From positions 428,118-492,117 of the forward strand of contig NZ_BMML01000001.1 in NCBI RefSeq assembly GCF_014645815.1: DNA of 64,000 nucleotides. Direction: 5' to 3'. The notes under the pieces are model-generated. The model saw only the letters and a program-made list of their open reading frames with translations. It was not told the DNA's origin and searched no databases. The translations under genes were made by a program, and so were the position numbers. Positions 26,196 to 35,388 of the stretch are shown in pieces (within the stretch, counting starts at the first letter, position 1; every line of letters begins with the position of its first letter). Origin of the DNA: Streptomyces fuscichromogenes (GTDB taxonomy: Bacteria; Actinomycetota; Actinomycetes; Streptomycetales; Streptomycetaceae).

Positions 26196-26783
26196 ATGGC
26201 AAGCGAGGAGAACCGCCGGATCACCGATGTGGGCACGCTGAAGGCCCTCGCTCACCCGCTGCGGGCAGACCTGTACCGACTGCTGTCCGTCGAGGGGGTC
26301 GCGACGGCGTCCCGGCTCGCCGACCATGTGGACGAGGCCGTGTCCCTGGTCAGCTACCACCTGCGCAAGCTGGCCGAACACGGCCTGATCGAGGAAGCGG
26401 AGCCGCAGTCCGGGGACGGGCGGGAGCGGTGGTGGCAGCGCGCGTCGGACGGCGTGAGCATCCGGGACGCCGACTTCCGCGGCGAACCGGAGAAGGCCGC
26501 CGCCCACCTCGCAGCCACCCGCCTCTTCCACGAGCAGCGCGCCGCCCGCTACCGGCGCTACCTGGACGAGCGCCCCACCTGGAGCCCCGACTGGAACACC
26601 GCGTCCGTCGACAGCGAGTCCTGGATGCGGCTGACCCCGGAGGAACTCGCCGCTCTGCAAAACGAGTTGGACGCTCTCCTTCACAAGTACGACGAGCAGG
26701 GCCGGTCCGCCGAGGCGAACGGCGACACCGAAGGGCGTGAGCACGTCGCGCTGTACATGTACGGCTTCCCGTTCCGCGTCTGA
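26196..26783 (+). CDS. ArsR-type winged-helix transcriptional regulator
   Basis: A 195-residue regulator with an N-terminal winged-helix domain (HTH_20 type): TLKALAHPLRADLYRLL, TASRLADHVDEAVSLVSYHLRKL and HGLIEEAE. The C-terminal half is helical and could sense a ligand. I use ATG 26196; the frame to 26160 crosses the operator. The ATG is seven bases past the TAGGGT -10 hexamer, so the message is likely leaderless. It probably represses itself and the MFS gene 13 bases downstream through the adjacent inverted repeat. Confidence 0.9.
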   Translation: MASEENRRITDVGTLKALAHPLRADLYRLLSVEGVATASRLADHVDEAVSLVSYHLRKLAEHGLIEEAEPQSGDGRERWWQRASDGVSIRDADFRGEPEKAAAHLAATRLFHEQRAARYRRYLDERPTWSPDWNTASVDSESWMRLTPEELAALQNELDALLHKYDEQGRSAEANGDTEGREHVALYMYGFPFRV

Positions 26784-26796
26784 GAGGACCGCTGCC

Positions 26797-28041
26797 GTGA
26801 CCGCCACCGTCGCAGCCCCGGCCACCGCCACCCCGCGCCCCGCCCACCGCGACCCCGACGTCCTGCGGTGGCTCGGCGCCTACACCTCCTCCATGGTCGG
26901 CGACAGCGTCTACTACATCGCCCTGTCCTGGGCCGCCGTCCAGGGCGGCTCAGCCGCGCAGGCCGGCGCCGTGATGTCGGTGAGCGCGCTGCCCAGGGCC
27001 GTGCTCATGCTGTTCGGCGGGGTGATGGCCGACCGTCTCGGCCCCCGCCGGGTCGTCATCGGCTCCGACGCCGTCCGCTGCGCGGCCGTCCTCGCCGCAG
27101 CCGCGCTGCTCTTCCTGACCAGCCCCGGCCTGTGGCCGCTCGCGGCGCTCGCCCTGGTCTTCGGCATCGTCGACGCCGTGTTCATGCCCGCCGTGGGCGC
27201 CCTCCCCGCGCGCGTGACCAGCCGCGACCAGCTCGCGCGGGTGCAGGGCATGCGCGGTCTCGCCCTCCGCTTCGCGAGCATCCTCGGCGCCCCGCTGGGC
27301 GGCCTCTGCGTGGCCGTCGGCGGTGCCGCGGCCGCCTTCGGCCTCGCCGGGCTGCTCATCGCCGTGTCGGTACCCCTGCTGATGTCCCTGCGGGTGCGGG
27401 AACTCCCGGCCGACGACCGCGCCGCCGCCCCCACCCCCTGGCAGGACCTGCGGGCCGGGCTCGCCCACATCCGCCGGCACCGCGTCCTGGCCCCGCTGAT
27501 GCTGGCCGTCGCCCTCGGCGACCTGGGCTTCGTCAGCCCCCTCAACGTCGGGCTGACCCTGCTCGCCGACCGGCGCGGCTGGGGCGCGGCGGGCGTGGGC
27601 TGGGTGCTCGCGGGGTTCGGCGTCGGCGCCGGGGCCGTCTCGCTGCTGCTGACCGTGCGGGGGCGGCTGCCGCGCGCGGGTCTGGTCGCCGGGGTCTCGA
27701 TCCTCGTCGGATCCGTCGCGATCGGTGCCCTCGCCTTCGTACCGGGTCTCGTCGGCGCGGTCGGCGTCGCCCTGCTGATCGGCCTGCTCGCCGGGCTCAG
27801 CGGCGCCATGTGCGGGGCGCTGCTGCAGACCCAGGCCGACCCCGCGTACCTGGGCCGGGTCACCGCCGTCTCCGGTCTGATCAGCCTGGGCCTCACCCCG
27901 CTCAGCATGCCGTTCACGGCCGCCGCGATCGGTGTCTTCGGACTCGGCCCGGTCTACGTGGCCAGCGCCGCCGTCTGCGCGCTGGGCGGGGTCGTCGCGC
28001 TGGCCGTACCGGGACTGCGCCGGGCCGAGCTGCCCCGCTGA
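26797..28041 (+). CDS. MFS transporter, drug-efflux type
   Basis: A 414-residue major facilitator with about twelve hydrophobic segments. The loop 2-3 motif is GGVMADRLGPRRVVIGSDAVR, cited in part as MADRLGPRR, typical of this superfamily. The long central loop (PADDRAAAPTPWQDLRAG) splits the halves. GTG at 26797 with GAGAGGA upstream. It is downstream of and probably cotranscribed with the arsR-type regulator, which suggests inducible efflux of a compound that the regulator senses. Confidence 0.9.
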   Translation: MTATVAAPATATPRPAHRDPDVLRWLGAYTSSMVGDSVYYIALSWAAVQGGSAAQAGAVMSVSALPRAVLMLFGGVMADRLGPRRVVIGSDAVRCAAVLAAAALLFLTSPGLWPLAALALVFGIVDAVFMPAVGALPARVTSRDQLARVQGMRGLALRFASILGAPLGGLCVAVGGAAAAFGLAGLLIAVSVPLLMSLRVRELPADDRAAAPTPWQDLRAGLAHIRRHRVLAPLMLAVALGDLGFVSPLNVGLTLLADRRGWGAAGVGWVLAGFGVGAGAVSLLLTVRGRLPRAGLVAGVSILVGSVAIGALAFVPGLVGAVGVALLIGLLAGLSGAMCGALLQTQADPAYLGRVTAVSGLISLGLTPLSMPFTAAAIGVFGLGPVYVASAAVCALGGVVALAVPGLRRAELPR

Positions 28042-28047
28042 GCCCGC

Positions 28048-28446
28048 TCAGGCCTTCGGCTGGGTCAGCTGGATCAGGTTGCCGACCGTGTCGTCCAGGA
28101 CGGCGGCGATCGTCGGGCCCTGCTCCCGTGGTCCGTGCGGGAAGCGGACGCCCAGGGCGGACAGGCGGTCGTACTCCGAGCGGATGTCGTCCACGGAGAA
28201 GACGATGGCCGGCAGGCCCGCCTCGTACACGGCCCTGCGGTAGGGGTCCGCGACGGGGCCCTCGCCGGGCTCCAGCAGGAGCTGGAGGTCCGGCTGGGCG
28301 CCCTGCGGGGCGCCGACCGTGACGAACCAGGTGCCGTCGCCCAGGTCCAGCCGGGTGCGGGTCTCGAAGCCGAGGACGTCCGTATAGAACGCGTGCGCCC
28401 TCGGCACGTCGTCCACGTACACGCTCGTCATCGCGACCCGGATCAC
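28048..28446 (-). CDS. VOC-superfamily (glyoxalase-like) protein
   Basis: A 132-residue protein of two beta-alpha-beta-beta-beta modules: ITSVYVDDVPRAHAFYTDVLGFETR-like start (here SVYVDDVPRAHAFYTDVLGF) and VFSVDDIRSEYDRLSALGVRF in the second half. Such proteins bind metals or antibiotics or act as dioxygenases; the specific role is not evident. The C-terminal IAAVLDDTVGNLIQLTQ supplies the likely final Glu/Gln ligand region. It is convergent with the MFS gene (6 bases) and shares a transcript direction with the next gene, with a 10-base gap. Confidence 0.88.
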   Translation of the reverse strand: MIRVAMTSVYVDDVPRAHAFYTDVLGFETRTRLDLGDGTWFVTVGAPQGAQPDLQLLLEPGEGPVADPYRRAVYEAGLPAIVFSVDDIRSEYDRLSALGVRFPHGPREQGPTIAAVLDDTVGNLIQLTQPKA

Positions 28447-28456
28447 CGCGGGCTCC

Positions 28457-29092
28457 TCAGATACCCAGGGATCTGGACTCGTGCAGCTTGGCGATCGCGT
28501 TCTCGTCGCCGTCCACCTCGACCTTCGCCTTGCTCTGCCGGCCGAACGCGAACATCAGCAGTTCGGACGGCTCGCCCGTCACCGTCACCACCGGGGCGCC
28601 GCGATGGGCGACCGCCGTCTGGCCGTCCGGGCGGCGCAGCACCAGGCCCGTCGGCACCCCCCGGCCGAGCAGCCGGGCGGTGCGCTCCAGACGGGCCCAC
28701 AGGGCGTCCTGGAAGACCGGGTCCAGCTCCCGCGCCGACCAGTCCGGCTGGGCCCGGCGGACATCCTCGGTGTGGACGTAGAACTCCACGGTGTTGGCGG
28801 CCTCGTCGACCTGCTTGAGCTGGAAGGGTGAGAAGCGCGGCGGGCCGGTGCGGATCAGCTGGATCAGCTCCTCGTACGGCTTCGCCGCGAACTCGGCCGT
28901 CACCTTCTCCAGGCGCGGCGCCAGCTGCTTGATCACCGTGCCCCCGGCCGCGTCCGGGCGGCGCTCGCGCACCACCACGTGCGCGGCCAGATCACGGGTC
29001 ACCCAGCCTTCGCAGAGGGTCGGTGCCTCGGGACCGGCGGTCTCCAAGAGGTCGGCGAGCAGGAGCCGTTCACGCTTGGCGAAGGTCGACAT
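28457..29092 (-). CDS. TIGR03085-type metal-binding protein (DinB/MDMPI fold)
   Basis: A 211-residue protein beginning FAKRERLLLADLLETAGPEAPT and continuing CEGWVTRDLAAHVVVRERRPDAA, the pattern of the TIGR03085 subgroup of the DinB/maleylpyruvate-isomerase-like fold. The family's metal is bound by His residues such as the one in LAAHVVVRE and HTEDVRRAQ. The C-terminal half carries a SCP-2-like domain (TVTGEPSELLMFAFGRQ). Mycothiol-linked chemistry is possible but not shown. Divergent from hisI. Confidence 0.8.
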   Translation of the reverse strand: MSTFAKRERLLLADLLETAGPEAPTLCEGWVTRDLAAHVVVRERRPDAAGGTVIKQLAPRLEKVTAEFAAKPYEELIQLIRTGPPRFSPFQLKQVDEAANTVEFYVHTEDVRRAQPDWSARELDPVFQDALWARLERTARLLGRGVPTGLVLRRPDGQTAVAHRGAPVVTVTGEPSELLMFAFGRQSKAKVEVDGDENAIAKLHESRSLGI

Positions 29093-29174
29093 ACCGCCAG
29101 CCTACGACCACACCCACCGTCCGGACAGTGGACACGGACCGTGACTGTCGGTGCCGCGCGGCACAATGGCACCC

Positions 29175-29606
29175 ATGACCAGTACGACCGGTACGACGGG
29201 TACACCCCCGTCCAGTGGCCTCGCCCCGGAGATCGCCGCCCGCCTCAAGCGCAGCGCCGACGGACTCATCCCCGCCATCGCCCAGCAGTACGACACCGGC
29301 GAGGTGCTGATGCTCGGCTGGATGGACGACGAGGCACTGCACCGGACCCTCACCACCGGACGCTGCACCTACTGGTCGCGCAGCCGCCGGGAGTACTGGG
29401 TCAAGGGCGACACCTCCGGCCACTTCCAGTGGGTGAAGTCGGTCGCCCTCGACTGCGACGCCGACACCCTGCTGGTCAGGGTCGACCAGGTGGGCGCCGC
29501 CTGCCACACCGGCGACCGCACCTGCTTCGACGCCGACGTGCTCCTGAAGGACACCGAGCACGGCCACGAGGGCGCCGATTCCGGCGTACCCGCCTCCGAT
29601 CAGTAA
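29175..29606 (+). CDS. hisI: Phosphoribosyl-AMP cyclohydrolase
   Basis: A 143-residue single-function HisI that opens the adenine ring of PR-AMP, the third step of histidine synthesis; not fused to HisE. Key motifs are [37 protein letters not shown] with metal-binding Asp/Cys residues, and [12 protein letters not shown] with the catalytic Zn cysteines. Start at the second ATG because CACAAT ends seven bases before it and no Shine-Dalgarno is present; ATG 29166 is possible. It lies 11 bases before trpE, away from the main his operon. Confidence 0.95.
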   Translation: MTSTTGTTGTPPSSGLAPEIAARLKRSADGLIPAIAQQYDTGEVLMLGWMDDEALHRTLTTGRCTYWSRSRREYWVKGDTSGHFQWVKSVALDCDADTLLVRVDQVGAACHTGDRTCFDADVLLKDTEHGHEGADSGVPASDQ

Positions 29607-29617
29607 GGTCTGCCGCC

Positions 29618-31120
29618 ATGGACCTCGAGACCTTCCGCAAGCTCGCGACCGACCGGCGTGTCATCCCGGTCACCCGCAAGCTCCTCGCCGACGGCGACAC
29701 CCCGGTCGCGCTCTACCGCAAGCTCGCCGCCGAGCGCCCCGGCACCTTCCTGCTGGAGTCCGCCGAGAACGGCCGCACGGCGTATCAATGGTCTCGGTAC
29801 TCCTTCGTCGGCGTCCGCTCCGCCGCCACCCTCACCGCCCGCGACGGCCAGGCCCGCTGGCTCGGCACCCCGCCCGTCGGCGTGCCCGTCGACGGCGACC
29901 CGCTGGCCGCCCTGCGCGCCACCATCGAGGCCCTGCACACCCCGCACGACCAGGAGCTGCCCCCCTTCACCGGCGGCATGGTCGGCTACCTCGGCTACGA
30001 CATCGTGCGCCGCCTGGAGAAGATCGGCCCCGGAGAGCACGACGACCTCCGGCTCCCCGAACTGACCATGCTCCTCACCAGCGACCTCGCCGTCATGGAC
30101 CACTGGGAGGGCTCGGTCCTGCTGATCGCCAACGCGATCAACCACAACGACCTCGACACCGGCGTCGACGAGGCGCACGCGGACGCCGTGGCCCGCCTGG
30201 ACGCGATGGAGGCGGACCTCTCCCGCCCGGTCGCCCAGCCGCCCGCCGTCCTGCCGCCCTCCGAACTCCCCGAGTACACCGCCCTGTGGGGCGGCCCCGA
30301 CTTCCAGGCGGCCGTCGAGGACATCAAGGAGCGCATCCGCGCGGGCGAGGCCTTCCAGGTCGTCCCCTCGCAGCGCTTCGAGACCCCCTGCACGGCGAGC
30401 GCGCTGGACGTGTACCGGGTCCTGCGGGCCACCAACCCGTCCCCGTACATGTACCTCTTCCGGTTCCCCGACGGGGACGGAGGCGTCTTCGACGTCGTCG
30501 GCTCGTCCCCGGAGGCCCTGGTCAAGGTCGAGGACGGACGGGCCATGGTGCACCCCATCGCCGGCACCCGGCCGCGCGGAGCCACCCCGCAGGAGGACCA
30601 GGCCCTCGCCGACGAGCTGATGGCCGACCCCAAGGAGCGCGCCGAGCACCTGATGCTCGTCGACCTCGGCCGCAACGACCTGGGGCGGGTCTGCGAGCCC
30701 GGCTCCGTCGAGGTCGTCGACTTCATGTCCGTCGAGCGGTACTCGCACGTCATGCACATCGTCTCGACGGTCACCGGAAAGGTCGCCGAGGGCCGCACCG
30801 CCTTCGACGTCCTCACCGCCTGCTTCCCGGCCGGCACCCTCTCCGGCGCCCCCAAGCCCCGCGCGATGCAGATCATCGACGAACTGGAACCGTCGAGGCG
30901 GGGGCTGTACGGCGGCTGCGTCGGCTACCTCGACTTCGCCGGCGACGCCGACACGGCCATCGCCATCCGCACCGCCCTGCTCCGCGGCGGCACGGCGTAC
31001 GTCCAGGCGGGCGCCGGCATCGTCGCCGACTCCGACTCGGCCGCCGAGGACCAGGAGTGCCGCAACAAGGCGGCGGCGGTCCTGCGGGCGGTGCACACGG
31101 CCAACAGACTGGGCGAGTAG
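29618..31120 (+). CDS. trpE: Anthranilate synthase component I
   Basis: A 500-residue chorismate-binding enzyme, making anthranilate from chorismate with ammonia from a separate TrpG that is not in this window. The N-terminal feedback region shows LLESAENGRTAYQWSRYSF (LLES being the tryptophan-binding motif), and the catalytic C-terminal half contains QVVPSQRF, VGSSPEALVK, GTRPRGATP, LVDLGRNDLGRV and GTLSGAPKPRAMQII. It is probably transcribed with hisI; TAAGGT eight bases before the ATG could also give an internal leaderless start. No leader peptide is seen. Confidence 0.95.
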   Translation: MDLETFRKLATDRRVIPVTRKLLADGDTPVALYRKLAAERPGTFLLESAENGRTAYQWSRYSFVGVRSAATLTARDGQARWLGTPPVGVPVDGDPLAALRATIEALHTPHDQELPPFTGGMVGYLGYDIVRRLEKIGPGEHDDLRLPELTMLLTSDLAVMDHWEGSVLLIANAINHNDLDTGVDEAHADAVARLDAMEADLSRPVAQPPAVLPPSELPEYTALWGGPDFQAAVEDIKERIRAGEAFQVVPSQRFETPCTASALDVYRVLRATNPSPYMYLFRFPDGDGGVFDVVGSSPEALVKVEDGRAMVHPIAGTRPRGATPQEDQALADELMADPKERAEHLMLVDLGRNDLGRVCEPGSVEVVDFMSVERYSHVMHIVSTVTGKVAEGRTAFDVLTACFPAGTLSGAPKPRAMQIIDELEPSRRGLYGGCVGYLDFAGDADTAIAIRTALLRGGTAYVQAGAGIVADSDSAAEDQECRNKAAAVLRAVHTANRLGE

Positions 31121-31180
31121 GGCGCTTCTCACTCGACCCCGGGTGACCGTTCGCCCGCGGTCCAAGCGATAGTGGAGTAC

Positions 31181-31816
31181 GTGACTGCTGTTCCTCACCC
31201 CCGTTCCGAAGCCGGCGAACCCACCCGGTCCGGCCGCCGCAGCCTCGCTGTCGCGCTGCTGTTCGGCGCGCTCGGCGCGGCCGTGGCCCTGCTGGCCAGC
31301 CGGCAGCGCTGGGCGGAGGGCACCGCGACGGTGGCCGGTGGCGCCTTCCCGCTGACCGCCCGGGGCAGCGACGTCACGGGCGTCCCCGCGGCCCTCGCCA
31401 TAGTGGGTCTCGCCGCGCTCGTCGCCGTCTTCGCCGTCCGCCGGGCCGGCCGCTTCCTGGTCTCCGGGCTCCTCGCGCTCTCCGGCGCCGGCATCGCCGC
31501 TGCGGCCCTGCTGGGTGCCTCGGACGGCTCCGCGCTCGACGAGAAGGCCGCCGAGGCCAGCGGCGACACGTCCGCCACGGTCGACGCCCTCAGCCACACC
31601 GGCTGGCCCTACGTCGCCGCGGCCGGCGGTGTGCTCATCCTGGTCGCCGGGCTGCTGGCGCTGCGCTACGGGCGGCTGTGGCCCGCGATGTCCGGCCGCT
31701 ACGAGCGCGGCACGGGGGCGGAGCGGCCGCGCCGCGCGCCGAAGCCGGTCGATCCCGACCGGCCCGAGGACATCTGGAAGGCGCTGGACCGGGGCGAGGA
31801 TCCCACCGGCGCGTAG
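31181..31816 (+). CDS. Trp-locus membrane protein (TIGR02234 type)
   Basis: A 211-residue protein with four hydrophobic helices at about residues 22-42, 66-88, 93-115 and 141-163 and a charged C-terminus ending DRPEDIWKALDRGEDPTGA. This matches the trp-region conserved membrane protein family described from actinobacterial trp loci; function unknown. GTG 31181 is chosen; GATAGT lies seven bases upstream, and GGAG also lies close. GTG at 31172 is possible. It lies 60 bases past trpE. Confidence 0.85.
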   Translation: MTAVPHPRSEAGEPTRSGRRSLAVALLFGALGAAVALLASRQRWAEGTATVAGGAFPLTARGSDVTGVPAALAIVGLAALVAVFAVRRAGRFLVSGLLALSGAGIAAAALLGASDGSALDEKAAEASGDTSATVDALSHTGWPYVAAAGGVLILVAGLLALRYGRLWPAMSGRYERGTGAERPRRAPKPVDPDRPEDIWKALDRGEDPTGA

Positions 31817-31890
31817 CGCTTCGCTGGGGGCGCCGAGAAAGAAATGGCGGCCCGGCCCGTCGGGTGTGTGCGGCGCCGTGGGGGCTGAGC

Positions 31891-31920
31891 GCGCAGTTCC
31901 CCGCGCCCCTTGCGGGACGC
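31891..31920 (+). repeat. Dispersed GCGCAGTTCCCCGCGCCCC element, copy 3
   Basis: The core GCGCAGTTCCCCGCGCCCC is followed by TTGCGGGACGC. It lies 75 bases past the stop of the trp-locus membrane protein, inside a 243-base gap that otherwise shows no gene. Confidence 0.75.
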
Positions 31921-32059
31921 TGAACTTCGGGGCGATCAAGAGCGATGTGGCGTATCAGACGCGTGTGATGGGCCACCCCCGCTCCATGCGGCCCGGTGCG
32001 TGCGGGACAATCGGGAGTGAGCGTCCGGAAGGACACGTACGAGCAACGAGGAGCAAGTC

Positions 32060-32320
32060 ATGGCGGGCAACAGCCACGGTCACACCCCGGCCGCCTGGAC
32101 CGGCGTCACCATCGCCTTCATCGGTTTCTGCGTCGCCGGCGCCTTCATGGTGATGGCGCAGCCGGTGGGTTTCTGGGCCGGTATGGCGATCGTGGTCCTC
32201 GGTGGTGTGGCGGGCGGCGTCATGCGCGCCATGGGCCTCGGCATGCCGAAGCAGGCCCCCCTGGTGACGTCCCACAGCGCCCCGGTCGCCACCCCCGAGC
32301 CGGTCGGCGCCGAGAGCTGA
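32060..32320 (+). CDS. HGxxPAAW-motif small membrane protein
   Basis: An 86-residue protein that starts MAGNSHGHTPAAWTGVTIAF, containing the HGxxPAAW motif that defines a small actinobacterial family. Two membrane helices follow (about 14-34 and 40-58), then a polar Pro/Ala-rich tail. GAGGAG lies about eight bases before the ATG. It stands between trp-locus genes, and a GC hairpin follows. Function unknown. Confidence 0.88.
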   Translation: MAGNSHGHTPAAWTGVTIAFIGFCVAGAFMVMAQPVGFWAGMAIVVLGGVAGGVMRAMGLGMPKQAPLVTSHSAPVATPEPVGAES

Positions 32321-32333
32321 CCGCCCGTGCCCT

Positions 32334-32372
32334 GCGAGGGGCGCCCCGGACCGGGTCCGGGGCGCCCCTCGC
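32334..32372. terminator. Long GC hairpin after the HGxxPAAW gene
   Basis: Nineteen-base arms (32334-32352 and 32354-32372) are perfectly complementary around a single central base, each containing GAGGGGCGCCCCGG or its complement. There is no T-run, as is common for Streptomyces terminators. It starts 14 bases past the stop codon. Confidence 0.75.
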
Positions 32373-32399
32373 GCGCGTCCGCCGACCGTACGGGGCACA

Positions 32400-32849
32400 A
32401 TGCGAGGCGTGAACGCCGACAGCCACAGCGCAGCCGCCGCACCGGTGACGCCCTCCCTCCGGGGCCGGCTGGCCGTGCCCGTCTCCGTGCTGGGCGCCGT
32501 CGTCGGAGCCTTCGCCTACGTCGGCACCGTCGACCCCAACCAGCCCGGCCACTACCCGGTCTGCCCGCTCTACCGGCTCACCGGCCTGTACTGCCCCGGC
32601 TGCGGCGGCCTGCGCAGCGCGCACGCGTTCGTCCACGGCGACTTCCTGGCCGCGCTGCGGGACAACGCGGCGGGCGTGATCGCCTATCTGGCCTTCGCCG
32701 TGGTGTGGACCGTCTGGGTGGTGCGCGCGGCGCGTGGCCGGCCCGCCCGGATCGAGCTCAGGCCGGTGGGGATGTGGAGCATCGGCGCATTGCTGCTGGT
32801 CTTCACCGTTGTCCGGAACCTGCCCGTCGGTGGCTGGTTGCATCCTTGA
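32400..32849 (+). CDS. DUF2752 membrane protein
   Basis: A 149-residue protein of the DUF2752 family. The signature is CPLYRLTGLYCPGCGGLRS followed by AHAFVHGDFLAALRDN, with cysteines placed as in other members. Helices are near residues 26-45, 97-115 and 125-140. The start could be ATG 32400 or GTG 32409; CACAAT ends seven bases before the GTG, favouring a leaderless message from there. It precedes trpC by about 150 bases; any link to tryptophan is positional only. Confidence 0.85.
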   Translation: MRGVNADSHSAAAAPVTPSLRGRLAVPVSVLGAVVGAFAYVGTVDPNQPGHYPVCPLYRLTGLYCPGCGGLRSAHAFVHGDFLAALRDNAAGVIAYLAFAVVWTVWVVRAARGRPARIELRPVGMWSIGALLLVFTVVRNLPVGGWLHP

Positions 32850-32996
32850 TCAACTGGTGGATGTCCAGGTACTGGGACCGGCGTCAACCGGATGTGAGGC
32901 CTACGCCGTCCTCCGGATACCATCGCAGTGACCACGGGTTTTCGGCCCACGGGATTTTGACCGCCTGCAAGAACCGTCCGGAAGGGGGCCGCTCGC

Positions 32997-33806
32997 GTGA
33001 GTGTGCTCGACGAGATCATCGACGGAGTCCGTGCCGACCTCGCGGAACGGCAGGCGCGCGTCAGCCTCGACGAGCTCAAGGAGCGCGCGGCGAGGGCACG
33101 GGCCGCCAAGGACGGCGTGGCCGCGCTGCGCGGTGAGGGCGTCAAGGTCATCTGTGAGGTCAAGCGCTCCAGCCCGTCCAAGGGCGCACTGGCCGCCATC
33201 GCCGACCCGGCCGGGCTCGCCGCGGACTACGAGGCGGGCGGCGCGGCCGTCATCTCGGTCCTGACCGAGCAGCGCCGCTTCGGCGGCTCGCTGGCCGACC
33301 TGGAGGCGGTCCGGGCCCGGGTGGACATCCCGGTGCTGCGCAAGGACTTCATCGTCACGTCGTACCAGCTGTGGGAGGCCCGCGCGTACGGCGCCGACCT
33401 CGCGCTCCTGATCGTCGCCGCCCTCGACCAGCCGGCCCTGGAGTCGCTGATCGAGCGTGCCGAGTCCATCGGTCTCACCCCGCTCGTCGAGGTCCACGAC
33501 GAGGACGAGGTGGAGCGCGCGGTGGACGCGGGCGCCAAGGTGATCGGTGTCAACGCGCGCAACCTGAAGACCCTGGAGGTCGACCGCTCCACCTTCGAGC
33601 GGGTCGCCCCCGAGATCCCCGACCGCATCGTCAAGGTCGCCGAGTCCGGCGTCCGCGGCCCGCACGACCTGATCGCGTACGCCAACGCGGGCGCCGACGC
33701 GGTCCTGGTCGGCGAGTCGCTGGTCACGGGCCGCGACCCCAAGTCGGCGGTGGCCGACCTGGTGGCGGCGGGCGAGCACCCGGCTCTGCGGCACGGCCGC
33801 GGCTGA
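32997..33806 (+). CDS. trpC: Indole-3-glycerol-phosphate synthase
   Basis: A 269-residue TIM-barrel enzyme that closes the indole ring from CdRP, not fused to TrpF. The catalytic lysines and glutamates are in [42 protein letters not shown] and [12 protein letters not shown] start with a GGAAGGGGG ribosome site. The 147 bases upstream contain a run of Trp codons without a closed leader frame (see rejected items). First gene of trpC-trpM-trpB-trpA. Confidence 0.96.
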   Translation: MSVLDEIIDGVRADLAERQARVSLDELKERAARARAAKDGVAALRGEGVKVICEVKRSSPSKGALAAIADPAGLAADYEAGGAAVISVLTEQRRFGGSLADLEAVRARVDIPVLRKDFIVTSYQLWEARAYGADLALLIVAALDQPALESLIERAESIGLTPLVEVHDEDEVERAVDAGAKVIGVNARNLKTLEVDRSTFERVAPEIPDRIVKVAESGVRGPHDLIAYANAGADAVLVGESLVTGRDPKSAVADLVAAGEHPALRHGRG

Positions 33807-33827
33807 TCACCCGGTAGGCTGGCGCCG

Positions 33828-34025
33828 ATGACTCCCACCGTGACGACCATGGACCGGTACGCCCGCCTCGCGCGCGGCTGCCGCCCCCGGGGCTGCCGAG
33901 CCCCCGCGAGGCGTGTCCACGGTCGTCGGGTGCGGTACGTCATCGGTGACGAACCCGGGCAGGTGAACGGCCGTCGATGGCGCGCGCCCTTCAGGGGCGC
34001 GGGGAACTACACGCGCAACCACTGA
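33828..34025 (+). CDS. trpM: TrpM (formerly TrpX) small protein
   Basis: A 65-residue very basic protein, starting MTPTVTTMDRYARLARGC with the middle APARRVHGRRVRYVIGDEPG. Position between trpC and trpB and size match TrpM of S. coelicolor, reported to modulate tryptophan synthesis and differentiation. The last 13 residues are encoded by a copy of the dispersed GGGGCGCGGGGAACT repeat. TAGGCT at 33815-33820 is seven bases before the ATG, so an internal leaderless promoter is possible. ATG 33849 would give 58 residues. Confidence 0.8.
   Translation: MTPTVTTMDRYARLARGCRPRGCRAPARRVHGRRVRYVIGDEPGQVNGRRWRAPFRGAGNYTRNH
33985..34020 (-). repeat. Dispersed element, copy 4, within trpM
   Basis: On the plus strand this reads CAGGGGCGCGGGGAACTACA, the reverse complement of the element core with one altered region (TACACGCGC for TGCGCG). 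It covers the final codons of trpM and stops five bases before its TGA. Confidence 0.7.
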
Positions 34026-34104
34026 CGGCTCGCAGCCATCGGCCATGTCCCCGCCCCCACGGCGAACAGTGTCTTTTCACACGCACTCACCGTGAGGTTT
34101 CCGC

Positions 34105-35388
34105 ATGCCCAGCGACTACTTCTTCCCTGACCCGGAGGGGCAGGTACCCAGCCCCGAGGGTTACTTCGGCGCGTTCGGCGGCAAGTTCATCCCGGAGGCC
34201 CTCGTCGCCGCCGTGGACGAGGTCGCCGTCGAGTACGACAAGGCCAGGCACGACCCCGAGTTCGCCCGGGAGCTCGACGACCTGCTCCTCAACTACACGG
34301 GTCGCCCGTCGGCGCTCACCGAGGTCCCCCGCTTCGCGGAACACGCCGGCGGCGCCCGCGTCTTCCTCAAGCGCGAGGACCTGAACCACACCGGCTCGCA
34401 CAAGATCAACAACGTGCTCGGCCAGGCCCTGCTCACCAAGCGCATGGGCAAGACCCGGGTGATCGCGGAGACCGGCGCCGGCCAGCACGGCGTCGCGACG
34501 GCCACCGCCTGCGCCCTGTTCGGCCTCGACTGCACCATCTACATGGGTGAGATCGACACCCAGCGCCAGGCCCTCAACGTGGCCCGGATGCGCATCCTCG
34601 GCGCCGAGGTCATCGCCGTGAAGTCCGGCAGCCGCACCCTCAAGGACGCCATCAACGAGGCGTTCCGCGACTGGGTGGCCAACGTCGACCGAACCCACTA
34701 CCTCTTCGGTACGGTCGCCGGACCGCACCCCTTCCCGGCCATGGTCCGCGACTTCCACCGGGTCATCGGAGTCGAGGCCCGCCGCCAGCTCCTGGAGCGC
34801 GCGGGACGGCTTCCCGACGCCGCGATCGCCTGCGTCGGCGGCGGCTCCAACGCCATCGGCCTCTTCCACGCCTTCATCCCCGACGAGGGCGTCCGCCTCA
34901 TCGGCTGCGAGCCCGCGGGACACGGCATCGAGACCGGCGAGCACGCGGCCACCCTCACCGCCGGCGAGCCCGGCATCCTGCACGGCTCCCGGTCCTACGT
35001 CCTCCAGGACGACGAGGGCCAGATCACCGAGCCGTACTCGATCTCCGCCGGTCTGGACTACCCGGGCATCGGCCCGGAGCACTCCTACCTCAAGGACTCG
35101 GGCCGCGGCGAGTACCGCGCGGTCACCGACGACGCGGCCATGCAGGCGCTGCGCCTGCTCTCCCGCACCGAGGGCATCATCCCGGCCATCGAGAGCGCCC
35201 ACGCCCTCGCCGGTGCCCTGGAGGTCGGCAGGGAACTCGGCAAGGACGCGCTGATCGTCGTCAACCTGTCCGGCCGCGGCGACAAGGACATGGACACCGC
35301 CGCACGCTACTTCGGGCTGTACGACACCGACGCCGAGGTCGCGGCCGACGCCGCCGACACCGCGGAGATCGAGGGGGACGCCAAGTGA
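34105..35388 (+). CDS. trpB: Tryptophan synthase beta chain
   Basis: A 427-residue PLP enzyme joining indole and serine. The Schiff-base Lys is in [13 protein letters not shown], ammonium/PLP residues in [12 protein letters not shown], and the phosphate loop in [10 protein letters not shown]. The C-terminal [12 protein letters not shown] motif is complete; an acidic tail ends in [12 protein letters not shown] with GTGAGG eight bases upstream. It overlaps trpA by four bases. Confidence 0.97.
   Translation: MPSDYFFPDPEGQVPSPEGYFGAFGGKFIPEALVAAVDEVAVEYDKARHDPEFARELDDLLLNYTGRPSALTEVPRFAEHAGGARVFLKREDLNHTGSHKINNVLGQALLTKRMGKTRVIAETGAGQHGVATATACALFGLDCTIYMGEIDTQRQALNVARMRILGAEVIAVKSGSRTLKDAINEAFRDWVANVDRTHYLFGTVAGPHPFPAMVRDFHRVIGVEARRQLLERAGRLPDAAIACVGGGSNAIGLFHAFIPDEGVRLIGCEPAGHGIETGEHAATLTAGEPGILHGSRSYVLQDDEGQITEPYSISAGLDYPGIGPEHSYLKDSGRGEYRAVTDDAAMQALRLLSRTEGIIPAIESAHALAGALEVGRELGKDALIVVNLSGRGDKDMDTAARYFGLYDTDAEVAADAADTAEIEGDAK

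Noticed and set aside
32846..32996. A run of Trp codons (TGG TGG ... TGG at 32855-32875) before trpC, resembling a trp leader peptide
   Set aside because: The frame has no stop before it runs well into trpC, no clear start with a ribosome site, and no convincing paired terminator/antiterminator hairpins were seen.
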